From Comamonas_F sp047606565 (lineage in GTDB: Bacteria; Pseudomonadota; Gammaproteobacteria; Burkholderiales; Burkholderiaceae_C), in assembly GCA_047606565.1 (NCBI GenBank), contig JASGEH010000121.1:1-7539 (forward strand): a DNA stretch of 7,539 nucleotides, given 5' to 3'. The first letter of the stretch is position 1; every line of letters starts with the position of its first letter. A program made the position numbers and the translations under genes. Below, piece by piece: positions 6,725 through 7,539 of the stretch. Below the pieces are notes generated by a model, which worked only from the letters and a program-made list of their open reading frames with translations, was not told the DNA's origin and made no database searches.

Positions 6725-6772
6725 CGGGTCGGCGGATGCGCGCGCGGCCGCCCTGGTGTACAACAGCGACCC

Positions 6773-7539
6773 ATGAGCGTCACCCCATCCCCATCCGCTG
6801 CACCAGCCCCCGCCCCGCCCGATTCAGACCGCCCGGCCCCGTCCACCGGCATCGCGCGCGGGGTCCCCCTGCTGGTGGCCGCCACCTTCTTCATGGAAAA
6901 CCTGGACGCCACCGTCATCGCCACCGCGCTGCCGGCAATGGCGCAGAGCTTTGGCGTGGCGCCCTCGCAATTGTCGGTCGGCCTGAGCGCCTACCTGCTG
7001 GCGCTGGCCGTGGGCATCCCGGCCAGCGGCTGGCTGGCCGACCGCTTCGGGCCGCGGCGCATGTTCGCGCTGGCCATCGTCGTCTTCACGCTCAGCTCGG
7101 TCGCCTGTGGAATGAGCAGCACGCTGCCCGGCTTCACCGCCGCGCGCGTGCTTCAGGGCCTGGGTGGCGCGCTGATGGTGCCCGTGGGCCGGCTGGTGGT
7201 GCTGCGCGGCACCGCCCGCAAGGACCTGGTCAAGGCCCTCGCCACCATCACCTGGCCCGGCCTGGCCGCACCGGTGCTGGGGCCACCGCTGGGCGGCCTG
7301 ATTACCACCCACTGGAGCTGGCACTGGATCTTCTGGCTCAACGTGCCGCTCGGCCTGCTGGCCCTGTGGGCCACGCACCGGCTGATCCACGACGGCCCGG
7401 CCGCCGCCGGCCGCCGCTTCGACCTGCCCGGTTTCGCCCTGGCCGCCGTGGGCTGCAGCCTGCTGATGCTGGGCGTGGAATGGGCCAGCCAGCCGCCGCT
7501 CGACCGCCCGGCCGTCGCCGCCGCGCTGGCCGGCAGCGC
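6773..7539 (+). CDS. MFS drug-efflux-type transporter, DHA2 (EmrB/QacA) family, 3' end outside the window
   Basis: The first 255 codons of a second multi-helix proton-coupled exporter; the frame is still open at the last base. After a Pro/Ala-rich tail (about residues 5-25), helix 1 carries the DHA2 signature LDATVIATALP (44-54). Motif A GWLADRFGPRR (86-96) is complete, motif B is ARVLQGLGGALMVPVGR (124-140, Arg125), and the antiporter motif C region is GLAAPVLGPPLGG (163-175), followed by WSWHWIFWLNVPLG (181-194). These mark a DHA2-type antiporter, and more canonically than the transporter at the left end. The ATG at 6773 is the only reasonable start, yet no Shine-Dalgarno precedes it. It is divergent from yaaA. 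The substrate is unknown. Confidence 0.9.
   Translation, partial: MSVTPSPSAAPAPAPPDSDRPAPSTGIARGVPLLVAATFFMENLDATVIATALPAMAQSFGVAPSQLSVGLSAYLLALAVGIPASGWLADRFGPRRMFALAIVVFTLSSVACGMSSTLPGFTAARVLQGLGGALMVPVGRLVVLRGTARKDLVKALATITWPGLAAPVLGPPLGGLITTHWSWHWIFWLNVPLGLLALWATHRLIHDGPAAAGRRFDLPGFALAAVGCSLLMLGVEWASQPPLDRPAVAAALAGS

Noticed and set aside
6731..6752. Hairpin GGCGG...CCGCC in the divergent spacer
   Set aside because: Five-base arms with a 12-base GC loop are expected by chance at this composition.
6658..6775. A canonical OxyR site upstream of yaaA
   Set aside because: E. coli yaaA is OxyR-regulated, but GATAA-N8-TTATC does not match the ATAG/CTAT half-site pattern closely enough to call.
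5379..6776. Long + strand open frames opposite yaaA and the dioxygenase (also 5084-6007)
   Set aside because: They have low-complexity translations, no family motif and no ribosome-binding site, and they lie opposite two well-supported genes.

Overview
The window is very GC-rich, densely coding DNA that reads like a betaproteobacterial chromosome, most likely Burkholderiales and probably Comamonadaceae-like. This rests on protein style and base composition (a short SerB without an ACT domain, a bimodular QueF, an ABC half-transporter opening with an FQWFEKRL-type N-terminus, strong G/C third-position bias), not on a database search. Six complete or nearly complete genes and one gene cut by the window end fill almost all of it. 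No gene-free stretch exceeds 100 bases, and I saw no tRNA, rRNA, CRISPR array, insertion sequence or phage gene.

Left half, + strand (6-4083): a DHA2-type major facilitator efflux transporter, then serB (phosphoserine phosphatase, last step of serine synthesis), then a complete ABC exporter half-transporter (membrane domain fused to ATPase). They are co-directional with gaps of 17 and 44 bases, so they could be one transcript. A perfect GC-rich hairpin sits between serB and the ABC gene, whose best-supported start is a TTG codon.

Right half, - strand (6677 down to 4152): a tight cluster in transcription order yaaA (peroxide-stress/iron protein), a prolyl 4-hydroxylase-type 2-oxoglutarate/Fe(II) dioxygenase, and queF (preQ0 reductase of queuosine synthesis). 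The gaps are 34 and 2 bases, so this looks like an operon. It converges on the ABC gene across a 68-base spacer.

Far right, + strand (6773 to the end): the first 255 codons of a second DHA2-family transporter, divergent from yaaA. The 95-base divergent spacer carries a perfect 13-bp palindrome overlapping a -10-like element for yaaA.

Most of this is housekeeping and transport. I found no convincing undescribed system. The items most worth a second look are the yaaA/dioxygenase/queF operon with an uncharacterised hydroxylase carrying a helical, possibly UBA-like N-terminal extension, and the operator-like palindromes in the divergent spacer.
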